From Auriscalpium vulgare (Eukaryota; Basidiomycota; Agaricomycetes; Russulales; Auriscalpiaceae), in the NCBI GenBank assembly GCA_019915015.1, contig JAHBBC010000022.1:744001-808000 (forward strand): 64,000 bases of DNA. The letters are read 5' to 3'. Under the pieces are notes generated by a model. The model worked only from the letters and a program-made list of their open reading frames with translations. It made no database searches and was not told the origin of the DNA. Of the stretch, positions 31,235 to 42,400 are shown in pieces. Made by a program: the position numbers and the translations under genes. The stretch's first letter is position 1. Every line of letters begins with the position of its first letter.

Positions 31235-32387
31235 ATGCCTCTCCCATCTCTCCCGTTCGACATCCACGCGCGCATCATTGAATTCATCTACATCCTCTCA
31301 CAGACTCGAAACATCGACTACTCTACGCTCTCCGCGTGCGCGCTCGTATGCAAGGACTGGACAGCCCCCGCGCAGCGCGTCCTTTTCCGCCGCATCCGCC
31401 CGAGCGACACCGCAGCACACGCCAGCCTATGGCTGAACCACGCCGTGCCGTTGCTCATTTGCGCGGTCACATCCCGCTCGCACCTCGGCACGTATGTGCG
31501 CTCGATCGCCATCCACGCCCTGCCCAACATCGTCGAGCTCCTCCGCCGCTGCCCGTACATCACCCTGCTCCATTTTGTCGGCAACGGCCCACCCTGGCTG
31601 AAATTGCTTCACACCCTGCGCACGCTCGGTCTCCGCCCCTCCGTACTTGTTGTCCCCGCGTCCGCTGAGCGCGACGTCGTCCACACCGCGCTCGCAGCGC
31701 TTCCCACCGTGCGCCACTTAGTGAGCCTGGATGATCCCGAAGACCAGCCCGCTGAACCGCTCACTGGCGTCTCGCTGCCCTCGGCTGCGCAGCTGCTGTC
31801 CGTTACGAGCGATGACATCATGGACTTCAGCCAAGTGTGCGTGCAACCCGCGACCGTGCCGGCCACCGAAATCAGGTTCGAGGAGCTCGACCTCTACGAC
31901 CTCCACTTTGAAAACATGTCGAGTGTCGAGTACGGCGTGGCAAGGAACCTGCGCGCCCTGACGACGTACGGGGCGCCGGAAGGCGCCGTACTCAATAAGC
32001 TCACGGCTCTTGAGTCCCTCATCATCGGCGACCTCCCATCCGACTGGCCATTCAGTCTCCCACGCACGCTACTGCACTTTGGATTCCACGCAAACTACGA
32101 CAAGTATGCACACGATTGGCCCTGGGAGAAGGCTCCAAGGGAGCAGCGTATCACAAAATTTGCCGCTGCGCTATCCGAGCCGCCCGATTTGCGGCTGGTA
32201 TCGGTGACTTCCTGCTCGAACTACGCTGTCCGAGATGCACTGAGAGGGGCCAGCGAGGCGCGTGGTGTGGATTTCGTGGAGTATGCTGACCCCTCCGCCT
32301 ATCCGGTACGTCCACTTGAAGATTCGCACGGGTTGCAATTCTAACCTAGAATTTCAGCGAGCACGATACGTTGACTGGTTGTGGTAG
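31235..32387 (+). CDS. F-box protein, tandem family copy E
   Basis: Predicted SCF receptor. Best model: exons 31235-32305 and 32358-32387 around a 52-nt intron (gtacgt...tttcag), 366 aa. The F-box is at residues 5-50 (PSLPFDIHARIIEFIYILSQ ... ALVCKDWTAPAQRVLFRRI). The body includes RCPYITLLHFVGNGPPWLKL, LPSAAQLLSVTSDDIMDFSQ and PPDLRLVSVTSCSNYAV; the last exon encodes RARYVDWLW. ATG 31235 is chosen by alignment; an in-frame ATG upstream at about 31190 lies in the shared leader. Last intact member of the array. Confidence 0.9.
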
Positions 32388-33110
32388 GAGTCTGGACCAA
32401 TATTTCAAAGCGGGGATCATACCTTGAGGACGAAAGTATGTGCACGTCGCGGCGCTAGGTACCATGCGATGAATGTTCTTCGGACTCGGACAGAGACGAG
32501 ATTGACTTAAAATGCGCATATTGATATTTCCGCGAGAATGGTCACACACAGCGTACATGTGCACTAAGTAGCAACGGCTCGCGAAAATACGCATCGGCAA
32601 CCGTGATGCTTGCGCAGACACGATGCCACCCACCTATCTCCCGTCGCGTCACCGAGCCCAATCCCGACCGCCAGCCTCTCTATCCACCAAAGCGCGAGAT
32701 GAACTTGAAAGTTGCGCCGATGTTCAGCCGGCCTCGAACATCCCGAGTTATGGGGCATAGAGCAGCTCAGGCGACGCAGTGACTCTGAGCGATAGGGTTG
32801 AAGGAGAACCGGAGGATGCCGGCCGAGGATGCCGATGCCGCAAGGCGAGGCGCTCGCCCGTCGAATTTGAACCACTGGCAGCTCTCCGCCGCCTGCAACT
32901 AACTCTTCGCATCACGACACGCGATCCAAACCATCTGTGCGATGAGGAGATGCGGCGGGAAGAGGCGTAGTAAACAACCGTCAACAACGCGTCTTGTCTC
33001 CTGGGTCGTCGGCGTAGATTAATACGACACAAGCAAGTTCTCTCGTTGAAAAGCCTGATATTTGCTGTCCGGCATGCATACGGGCGTACACCAAAAACAT
33101 TAGGACATCC
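32388..33110. other. 3' flank of copy E, intergenic
   Basis: The first 150 bp resemble the flanks after copies C and D. The rest shows no supportable gene; a ggatgccgaggatgccgatgcc stretch at 32.81 kb is a short echo of the 9-mer repeat at 29.12 kb. Confidence 0.5.
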
Positions 33111-33804
33111 TCATGCAACGAGCGCGCCCCCCGCGAGCACGCCCGCAACCGCGACCGCCACTGTGGCCCACGCGCCCGCGCCCACGTCCGTCCACGCCTT
33201 CTGCGCGGCATTCGGCGACGTGTTGAGCGCGCTCGACGCAGCGCTGCTGAGGCTCGACAGTACCGACGACGCGGTGGACGTCGCCGAGGACGCGCGGGAC
33301 GACAGCGACGACGCGGCGGACGACTCGGCGGAGGAGAGCGAGGAGAGCGCGGAGGACGCCACGGAGGAAAGCGAAGACAGCGCGGAAGACGCCGCGGAAT
33401 TGGTGGCGGATGCGGAGGACGATACTGTCGGTCGGCGTCAAGGGTGCATTTACGGTAGGAGAGGGGCAGGGACGTACTGGCAGCGCAATTTGACTGCTGC
33501 AGCTGGCGCGCGGCATCTTGGTCTTGGGACGAGCACTGGGACTCGAGGCACTGCTCCACGGCATTCTGATAGACTGTCTTCGTGCATGAGCACTGGAGGT
33601 CCTCGCTACATGGTATCCTGATTAGCTCGTACTAATGAGTATGTGCGGTGTGACAGACTAGGAGCAGCCCGGCGTGGTCGAGAGGCAGATGAAGATGCAC
33701 GGCGAGGGGCCGGAGATGCCAGTGGGCACGGCGGAGGAGGACTGGGCGAGGGCGGGCGCGGCGAGCGCAAGGGCGAGGGCGGAGAGCGCAGGAGGGAGCC
33801 TCAT
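33111..33804 (-). CDS. CFEM-domain surface protein, GPI-anchor type
   Basis: CFEM proteins are fungal secreted or GPI-anchored proteins of the cell surface; some bind haem, others act in wall or host contact. Best model: exons 33804-33659, 33605-33478 and 33424-33111, introns of 53 and 53 nt (gtctgt...atgtag; gtacgt...gacag), 195 aa. Residues 1-21 are a signal peptide (MRLPPALSALALALAAPALA). The CFEM domain follows at about 36-90 with eight cysteines in order: CIFICLSTTPGCS, EDLQCSCTKTVYQNAVEQC, ESQC and QLQQSNC. The phase of both introns is needed to bring all eight Cys together, which supports the model. A Ser/Ala-rich linker and a hydrophobic end (WATVAVAVAGVLAGGALVA) fit a GPI signal. The CFEM Asp used for haem binding in some members is not evident. 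Confidence 0.85.
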
Positions 33805-33875
33805 TATGATGGCGTCGGGGGGTGGTAAGGCTCTTAGGAAGCTGTGGATGAGGAAGAGAAGGAGTTGCGTGCATA

Positions 33876-33882
33876 CTTTATA
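33876..33882 (-). promoter_or_regulatory. TATA box of the CFEM gene (tataaag)
   Basis: The minus strand reads gggtataaagtatgcacgc, about 72 bp upstream of the ATG at 33804, with a CT-rich leader between them. Confidence 0.65.
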
Positions 33883-34254
33883 CCCCGCCCGCGCGGTCTG
33901 GGGGCAGAGAGGGGCCTGCTCAAAGGAAAGACCAGGGTCATGGCAGTGGGCCGAGGCTTTGACGTGTCGGATGCTGCGTTGACGGAACCTGCGTTAAGGA
34001 GTGAACCCGGCGGCGAAGGTACTCCTGTATCCAGTATCTCGCGGGTCCTGGTCCACGAAAAGACGCTTTGGCAGGAGGCCGCACCGGTCAGCTTTGTGCT
34101 AAACCCACCTTCAGTGTCTCACCAGCCCCTCACATCGCATGAAAGACAACTGCGAAGATCAGATGTGCACAGTTCATTTAAAATAGTTACTTATGTTCAA
34201 TGCATCGTTCCCTCGCGCACGATACTCCTGCAAAAAGCGAAAAGCGCACCATTC
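33883..34254. other. Intergenic upstream of the CFEM gene
   Basis: No gene seen. A 164-codon plus-strand frame across it (33844-34338) has no motif. Confidence 0.4.
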
Positions 34255-34510
34255 ATAAAAACATCCGAAAGCGCGACCGCCACAGTGGCCTACCCCCGCG
34301 CCCGTATCTGTCCTGGCCTCCGCTGCTGCGCTTGGTGAGGTGTTCGATGCGGCGAGGCTCTAGGTGGATGGCGCCGACGATGCGCGGACTTGGCGGAGGA
34401 CGCGAAAGAGCACGGGTGGCCGAGCGCAGAGGAGCAAGGAGTTCCAGGCGGATGCGGAGGAGGACTCGAGCGCAGACGAGGGGGAACCGACGGTGAAGGA
34501 CTGACACTGT
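34255..34510 (-). pseudogene. Decayed partial copy of the CFEM gene's last exon
   Basis: Compared on the plus strand, gcgaccgccacagtggcct and ccgcgcccgtatctgtcc match 33.16-33.20 kb (gcgaccgccactgtggccca, gcgcccacgtccgtcc), and ggcggatgcggaggaggac matches ggcggatgcggaggacga at 33.40 kb. Stops and indels break the frame and the CFEM domain exon is not present. Same orientation as the intact gene, so a tandem duplication that decayed is likely. Confidence 0.6.
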
Positions 34511-34642
34511 CGCGACGATGGCGGCCGCGATCAATGTGCGCGTCAACAGCTGTCAACAACGCGTCTTCCCTCCTCCCTGTTGCTCTACGTCATCGCCTCT
34601 TGCGTGCGCAAACAGCACCCAAACACAAACAAAGCGGCGCGC

Positions 34643-34649
34643 TATAAAG
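34643..34649 (+). promoter_or_regulatory. TATA-like element (tataaag), plus strand
   Basis: Reads gcgctataaagcactcgg and is followed by a long C/T-rich leader typical of basidiomycete core promoters. It may be the old promoter of the degenerate repeat block to its right. Confidence 0.4.
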
Positions 34650-34939
34650 CACTCGGACTCTCGTTGCGCTCTCGCCCACCGTCTTCTCTTTCCCCCTCGT
34701 CTCTCCCGGCCCCCGGCGTGAGTCCTCTCTCTTCCTTCAAGTTTGCGCACCTTGACTACTTCGAGAACTCTCAAGTCATCAAGACAACGGGCAAAGTGCG
34801 TCCGATTAAGCACCCTTTGGGCCGTCATATCTCCTGTCTGATTCCTACTTCATAGCTTGGCATCCGGGCTCGTCGTCGCCGGTCGGAAAAGTCATCCCCA
34901 AAACCACACATAATCAGTGCGTCTTCGTTCGCATATAGT

Positions 34940-35650
34940 ATGTGTTCAGCGCCGACTGCCGCGGTATTCGCAGCCGAGAACACGAAGAAGAGCCTCGCTA
35001 TGTGCTGGTACGCTCCATTTTCCCGCAGCATCTAGACTGTATGCGCGTATTTTCTCGCGGACGTGCTGGTGCTCATGTTTGCCCTGACGAGGTATATGCG
35101 TGCTCACTCTCCTATCTCGCCTTGCTTCTGTGTAACTGACGCTCTTCCTGGATGACTCAGAAACTGTGGGCATATACCCACTGCGTCCGTGTCTCTGTCT
35201 ACCATGCTCAGTGCTCGTCTGAAAATCTCAGTATACAATCGCGAGGTGCCTTGCTGTTGCTGGTGCGCCCGGATATTCCCCGTAGCGTGTCGACTATATG
35301 CTCATATATTGTCGCGGACGTGCTGCTGCTCGATGCTTCCTTGGCGGGGGGGCATGCGTGCGCTCTCATCTCTCGCCTCGTTTCTGCGTCAATGACGGGC
35401 CATTCGCAGATGAATCCGACCCGGTCATGCCATCTATCCCGGTGCGCCTTCCACTCCGACCTCCATGCTCAGCGCTCGTCTGAATAATTGAGTACACTGT
35501 GATGTACCTCACTGCTGCTGGTGCGCCCGATCACCCGCATCGTCTCGACTATATGCGCGTATATTGTCGCATATGTGCCGGTGCTTGGGTTTGCGCTGGC
35601 GCACAGACATGGGCTGCACGTGCGTTAAATCCATGCTTCTGAGGTCGTGA
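34940..35650 (+). repeat. Three tandem ~260-bp repeats, possibly duplicated membrane-protein exons
   Basis: Repeat starts are near 34.94, 35.20 and 35.46 kb. Each has a tgctcag(t/c)gctcgtctga-like segment (weaker in the first), then gctggt(a/g)cgc(t/c)c, then a block actatatgcgcgtatattgtcgc or close variants. In one frame the last block reads VCAYFLADVLVLMFALTR, ICSYIVADVLLLDASLA and ICAYIVAYVPVLGFALAH in the three copies, always after a possible acceptor (ccgcag, ccgtag) and in copies 1-2 before GT-type donors. This hydrophobic pattern recalls one transmembrane segment of the many seven-helix Agaricomycete membrane proteins of unknown function. No intact gene can be built. Confidence 0.55.
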
Positions 35651-37479
35651 TACCTGCTTCGACGGTGCTGCATACCTCTGTGCCGCTCTCCCACGTTGCG
35701 CGATCACTCTCGCCTGCCCGCCCCGTGCAGCTCGAGCGGCTGTCAGCGGGCACATTTCAATTCTTGTCGCTCTGCTCAAGGTTCTGCTACGTTCTAGCGC
35801 TTTATTGTCGGCAACGTCTCGTATACCTCGCGTAAGTATATGACCCCGAACCTCTATCTGTGGCTGAATCTGCTTATCGGCCTAAGGCTCTGGCCGGTGG
35901 TATGGGTGAATCGCCTTTGTGTTTCACGCCTAGCGTTTGATTTCTTTCGCAGCGCCGAGCTCGCCTCTATAGCGAGTGATTATCACTCTGATGGACGCTG
36001 CACAGCGCTAGTAGAATAATGTGGCATTCGGCTCGGCTGCGCGGTACGTTTCTCTGCTCTCTAGGATAATCCAGCGTTGGTGAACTCCGCGCCTACCGCT
36101 GCGAGGTTTGTCAAGGCTCCTCCGCTCTGCGAACCGTCTACCAAGCACATCTCACCATCGTTATCCACGTCAACATGCCTCTAGTCCTATCGGTGCCCAG
36201 TCTCTGACCTTCGGAGAAGTGCTTCTCGCGTTGTGGCCTTCCTGTCCTCGCTGCCAATACGCCAAGTTCTCGACGCACGCGCGTGGGTGCCTGGACATCC
36301 TGCCGGCTCACAAGTGCGCTTCTATCGTGTGCGCTTCCGAGTTTCAACCCGCGCATCTTTCCTGTGAGCGCACGGGACCGCGACAGGGCCCCTCTTCCTC
36401 CGCGCGCCCCGTCCTCGGTGCTCGTCTCACGCAGCTGCGAAGTCGCCTCCAGCGACGCTGCCCGCTCCCACTGCTCTGTCACGCGCTGCGCGGCGGGCTG
36501 TGAATCTCAACTTGAATTCACGCGCGCCCCCGAGCGCGTCGGAATGCGCGTCGGCCATCGGGGTCGCCGCAGACTCGCCAGGCGACGGCCGTAGCGCGGC
36601 GTGCATATCGTCATCATGGCGTTCGAGGTCGGCCTGCGTTGCAATGAGAATGTCTCGGAGCCCACGTCATCGCAGCCAAACTGGTGTTTACGCGGGCTGG
36701 GAGCCTGCGTCCAGATCGTGCCCAGCGGTTTCTCAGACGAGTGCGTCGCGCATGCCCGCCCACGCGATAGGCCGCGACGAGCTGGCCGCCACCGTATCCG
36801 CGCACATGGAGGCGCGTCGGCCATCAAAGCAGCGATTGCACGCCCCGCTTGCCGTGACACCAGACATATCGTCGGGCGGCGTCCATGGCATCCGGGAGCC
36901 GGATTCCCCTCGCCTGCCAGACGCCTGCGAATTCGAAGTGTTTCTGATTCCGCGGGCGTGCTTCTCTATTGTGATCAGGTCCCCATGCGCGCGGGGTCCG
37001 CAATTCCGATCGATAGCGGGGTATAGCACGCCAGCGGGGCTCGAGCTCCTTTCTGCTCAGAGGGCGCGACGGCGGCGAGCAAACAGGCCTACAGAGTGTA
37101 TCATTCGGGGAGCAGCAGTACAGAACCGACGCGCGCCTACAAGCCCAAGACCGACCATAATTAACAATACGCGTGAGTACGGCGAGAACGCTGTCGACGG
37201 GGAATTAGGATAATGAAGAGAACGACGACCGCGCGGAAGCTACGAGCAGCAAAAAGGGGGAATGGATATAGGTGATATATGTACGAACAATAAAAAATGC
37301 GACGAACGACGCAGTCCGATGGGGTACGTGGGGGGAGAAAAGAGAGGAGGCGCACCCCACGCACTGATTTGACAAGCCATAACGCACAGGAAGAGTCGCT
37401 ATTAGACCTAACATACTTATCCACGGCGGCGGCGGCCCTCACGCGCGGGCTATTTGGTTGGAGCGCGCTCCTCAGACCC
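35651..37479. other. Intergenic, no gene recognised
   Basis: Overlapping frames on both strands at 36.1-37.2 kb reach 237 codons but show no domain and have the Arg/Ser/Ala composition of non-coding GC-rich DNA. The right 290 bp are the 3' flank of the zinc-finger gene. Confidence 0.45.
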
Positions 37480-39448
37480 TCATTCCAACAGCAGCGGCGG
37501 CGTGGGCAGCAGCGCGGGACTCGGAGGCTGGAGAAGCGGACGCCCCGCGGGCGTGCGGTACGTATCCTCGAGGAGCTGCGGCGTATGGCGCGCCTGCGCG
37601 GGGGGACCGCTGTGACTGTGATAGTGTTGGGGAGGGTCCATTGCGAAAAACGCCGCCTGCTGCGCCGCCTGCTGCTGCTGCTGATGGTGGTGCGCCTGCT
37701 GCTGATACGCGAAATGCTGGTGCATGTTGTACTCCGCCTCCGCCTCCTCCGAAGCGCGCCGCTGCTGCAGCGCCCGGAGCTGCGCCTGCTGCTGCCGGTG
37801 GAGGCCCGCCGTATACGTCGCCGAGTGCGAGCTGTGCGGCGGATGCGACGAGGGCGGCGGATGCTGTGAGGGGGCGCGATGCTGCGGGTGGTGCTGGTGC
37901 TGGTGCTGGTGCGCCGCCTCCGCCGCCTGCTCCCGCTGGCGCTGAAACTGGTAGAAATGGTCGAGCTGCTGCATCTGCATCGGCGTCATTGCAGAGCTCC
38001 ATGACGGAGAGCCGCCGAGACTGAGGGCGTGACTCGCCGCCGTCGCCCCCGGCGGTCCCAAGGCGCTCTGCGGCATCATCGTCTCCTGGGAAAGGTCGCT
38101 TGCGAGGGACGGATGCGGCGGGTGGGTCGGCGAGCGCCGGCGGGTGGAAGGAAAAGGGAGAGTCGTATCCGGATGCGCCAAGTTCTCCTGCATCTCCGGG
38201 TTGGAAGGCGGGCCCGCCGAGGCCTGCGTGTGCGGCGGGTGGCCCCCGAGCTGGAGTGCGGCGGCGGCGGGGTGTGCCAGCTCACCGGCGCGTCCATAGT
38301 GGAGGGGTTGAAAGGATAACTGCTCGGCGGGCCCGCGAGGCCCGCCCAGTCCAGGTCCTCCGGGCCCGAAACCGCCGAGAGCAAGGTGGGCGGGGTAGTA
38401 CGCTGCGGGGGCGGTACCTGGACGTGTAGCGGTGGACGGCCGTCCGGGGCCTGGTAGGGGAAATAGCGGTTGTGCGGGGACCCCCCAGTGGTGGGATGGG
38501 GGGAGTGCAGAGGAGACGACAGCTGCGAGGGGTGGGAGGGATCGAGGATTATGTGCGTCGGCAGGTTCGCGAGATGCAGTGGGCGGCCGACTCCCACCGG
38601 ATGGCGGGCGCTGCTGCTGGTGCTGGGCGGGCCCTGCGGGGAGATCGGCGAGACCGAATTCGAGTGGCTCTCGAAAGGACTGGCCGGCTGGTGGGGGGGA
38701 GGCGGATGATGGGGCACGAAAGGACTGGCCGGGGTCACGAAAGGAATGGTTGTGCGCGGAGCGTGCGTCGACGCGGTCGAGGTCGGCCGTCTGGACGTGC
38801 CAGGTGCGGGGGGCGGCCTGGTGGTACATGAGGGCGTTGGAGTCGCCCTCGTAGCCGGTGCTGGTGCCCGGGCGCTGGTGGAGGGGGATCGAGGCGGGGA
38901 GCTCCTCCTGCTTGACGCCGCCGTGGACGTCGTCGTCGTCGTCGGGCGAGAGCGGCGGTGCGTTGGGCCCGCCCGCCTGCGAGCGCTTGCCGCGGGACTG
39001 GGTGGCCTTGTTGGCGGCGGCCATGCTGGCGTGGAGGGAGGTGAGGTCGCGCATCATGCGCTCGTTCTGCTCCTGCTTGTCGGCGTGGACGGTCTGGGCA
39101 TGCTGGCGCAGATTGTCGAGGCGGGAGAACTGCTTGCCGCAGTGACAGGTGAAGGGGCGCTCGCCGGTGTGCTTGCTGTTGTCGGGCGCAGGCGTAAGGA
39201 ACGAAATGAAAAGAGAGGGATGGGGGAGGCACGCACCGTATGTGCCTGGCCAAGTGCTCGCTCCTGCTGAAGACCATGCGACAGTCGCCGTAGCCGCGAC
39301 ACTGGAACGTCTTTGCGGGGGCGGGACGGTAGCGCTTGTTGATGCCGGGCTGGCCGTTCTGCTGCGACGGCGGGAGGCCGTGCGGGCTGGCGAGGAGGAG
39401 GGTGGCCATCTGGTCGCTGTCGGTGGGCGGGGAATCAGGGCTGGCCAT
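37480..39448 (-). CDS. C2H2 zinc-finger transcription factor, two fingers
   Basis: Probable nuclear DNA-binding regulator. Best model: exon 1 39448-39237, a 61-nt intron 39236-39176 (gtgcgt...acaacag), exon 2 39175-37480, 635 aa. Two C2H2 fingers lie at about residues 48-105: [20 protein letters not shown] (C-x5-C...) and [20 protein letters not shown], joined by the classic HTGERPF linker, which the splice restores ([12 protein letters not shown]). The RSEH and RLDN contact residues are typical of fungal regulators recognising GC-rich motifs. The rest is low-complexity, as in activation domains: Pro/Ser/Gly-rich, with [11 protein letters not shown] and [18 protein letters not shown] tracts. 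ATG 39448 is chosen as the first Met before the fingers. I cannot name the orthologue. Confidence 0.88.
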
Positions 39449-42400
39449 CTAACACGCGCGAGCGAAACGAGCTCTGATCCAAGGCTATAAGGAAAATCGT
39501 GCCTGGCCTTAACGGGACATGACACACACAAAATATCCTCCATTAAGGCACCGGCGGAGCTCCAACCGCACGCCAGGGCCCCAGGCACCCCGCCCCCGCC
39601 CCCCGCCCCCGCCCCCCCGCCCCCCCCGCCCCCGCCCCCGCCCCGCCGCGCGCAGTGTCCGCGACCGCGCCCAGCGACGCCCGACGGCGGGCGGCACGCC
39701 CCCGCCGCCGCGTCCAGCGCGCAGCGCGCCGTCATCGCACAGCGCCTGCCTGATCCGATTCCGCTTCGCGTACGTATTTTCCCTGCCCAATATGTCCTGA
39801 TGCCCCCACGCGCGCCCAAGGCCTCCCGCCGCCGTCCTCCTCGCCCACCCGCGCACATCTGTCGCGCATCGCCCCATCCGCGACCATCTTGATCCCCCGC
39901 TCGGCGCGCTCCGCTATCTGACATCCTCTGCGCCTCCGAATCGCCAACGCCTCCATCATGTGTCTGTCACCACCGTGCATTCCCCGCCGCCCCGTCACCT
40001 CTGCGTCCCCGCTGACTTGCGCTCACCCGCGGACGAGGGCGGCGTCGGGCGCGCTATCTGCATCAAAATACGCGAGCCCGGCGCGAGCACGGAAAAATAC
40101 GTCAAAAGGACCATCTAGATCGCGCGCCATCAGCGCATGCGAGACTCGTGGCCCGCACGTGTCGCCCGTTCCCACCGTTGTTCTCCATCCGGGCGCCTCC
40201 CCAGACCGCGCCCCCGCTTCGACCTCCCCTTGCTTTGTCGTGCCTGTGAGCCTGCCCGGCGACACAAAGTCTAATTCACTCGCACAAAGTTGCAGCGCAC
40301 CCGCCCGCACCGCTTGCCGCCGCGTGGCGCTCGCCCAGATGGGTCGCGGCCGCCCGGGGATTTGTGTCTCCGCTCGCGAAAAAAAAAAGAGAAAGAATGA
40401 GAAACGACGTCCCAGCACGTGTCTCGTCCGCCTGTCCGTGTCGCTGGCCACAGCGGTAGTGTACCTTTCAGTGGCAATATAAATGGCGCGCGTTGCTACG
40501 TTTGCAGTTTGGATCCGGTGCCCGAAACATGTGCGCAGCGGCAGCGCAGGGTTGTTCTATTGAGGCAGGCGATCGAGCGGCCGCCATTCAGTCGATCACA
40601 CGTATATGCTTATCCAGATCCGACCCTGCGGTGTCGCTCCCGAGGCGGGTGCTAGACATTCAGCGGCGGGTAGCGCACGACGATCTCGCGAGGAGAGCGC
40701 GCGAACGCGTCGAAGCAAATGATATTCTCTGAGCCCAGCGCGCAGGGAAGATCGGCGCTCGCGTTCTCGTGCAAAGAGGGATGTCGCGATGTTCGAGTCG
40801 TGACGCACCGTCGGCGCCCCTGGCCACCGTTCCTCCCGGATCAGACGTTCCTGTCCACTACAGCAGGCGCACGGGATCACGGCATATGCGCCATTGGGGC
40901 GTCGGCCGCGGGTGCGAAAGAGAGGCGCGCGCCGAGCCGGAAATGGGCTGCGTTGTCCTTATCGTGCGGTCTGGCCGCTGACGCGATGGCGGCGTGGACA
41001 TGTGGCCCGTCGGCGCGAGGCGCGCACGCGCGGGCGCTGGCGGCGGACGAGGTTGATAGCGCGCCGCCAATGGGAGCGGCAGCGTTGCCCCTTCCGCCGC
41101 AGCACCGTGGCGGCGAGGCATGCGGCCCACAGCGCACCGTGCGCGTCGCGCGAAGACAAGTGACGGCCCATGTGACGATGTCGCGCATTCCGGAAGTCGA
41201 AGTATTTAGGCAGCCTGGGGAGCCCACGCCCGCTTCCCTTCTTCATTAACATCCTGACACACGGACTCCGCCTGAATGTTAAGTACGGCGCAAGCCCGCA
41301 GCGGAACAAGTGCGCTGGGAGGATGTGCCCACCGGCGAAGGTAGCGCGGCGCAGAACACCAAGGCGCGCTGCGGGTGCGGGCGCGGGTGCGGGCGCGGGC
41401 GCGGGACGCGGACGCCTCGCCTCCCCGCCGGCGCGCGTGTCGGCACCCCGCCTCGCTCGCTGCAAGGTTCGCGTCCCGCACACCCTGCATCGCGAATAAG
41501 GATAGATGCGCGCACCCGCCAAGCTGCGTCTCACCGAGATCTTCCCGCACGCGCGCCGCCAGATCGACGGGCCATCTCCCGCTGATGCGTGCATTGCGTT
41601 ATCTCGCGCACCGTGCGCGCCGATAGGCTCCTGCGCGAGCTGCAATTATATGGGGCACGCCCGCATCAAATGCGCGTCTCGTCATGGGTCGCAGCGCCAG
41701 ATCAGAGCCTATCAGCACAGAGCCGGCACACCTGCGACGCGTACACACCGGACGGCTGGGCTGGGCATTTGATGGGTGGCGTTCGAAGGTGATGCAGCGG
41801 CGTGAATGGAATATGACGGCAGACGGGCGACGGGTCAACGCTGAACCTGGGCGAGGCCTGCACTCTCGGAGTGTACGGGAGATAGTGCGGGTCAGGAGGA
41901 GGGGCGGCCTTCATTGTGGCCAAAGAGCGCGCCTTCCCCGAGAAGCCCTGCGAGGCGACCAAATAAAATGGAACATTTCGACGTCGTTCTATCGCGAGCA
42001 TAGGGTTGCACAGGAGGGGAAGCGGTCGAAGTTCGCATGTCAAGCGTTACCGACGCAAGCGATGTCATCAGCGAGTGACCGTGAGGATCGAAGTCACCCT
42101 GCATACGTGGTGCCCTTCGACGCCGGAGAGTTTGAGCAGTGTATCTTAGCTGGGAGGATGGAAGACGAGAGCTGCAAGTAGTCGAAGACTGTCCAGAACA
42201 AGACCCGGTCACGTCGGGCGCAGCATCCCTCGTAACCCGGCAGAAGATGCCTGGCGTTGTCGGGGCGTCGCTGCTGTTACCACAAAGATGAGGCATACAC
42301 GTCTAAGTAATAGACAGAAAGAAGTTGGAGTCAGAGCGTACGAAGCAAGCAGCGCACGACGCGAAGGGCATCGCGTGGCCCCCGTGGTTACCAGCGTCCC

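Noticed and set aside
33046..33621. Acidic plus-strand frame of 191 codons with repeated EDAEES-type residues
   Set aside because: It is the antisense shadow of the Ser/Ala-rich CFEM exon on the minus strand.
36100..37213. Overlapping frames up to 237 codons on both strands
   Set aside because: No motif, no splice structure, and composition typical of GC-rich non-coding DNA.
37297..39490. Several plus-strand frames of 100-190 codons
   Set aside because: They are antisense to the zinc-finger gene; their leucine/arginine runs mirror its glutamine/histidine/proline tracts.
40700..42300. Frames of 165-228 codons on both strands
   Set aside because: They overlap one another, are dominated by Arg, Ala and Pro, and partly translate a short GC repeat at 41.37-41.40 kb.
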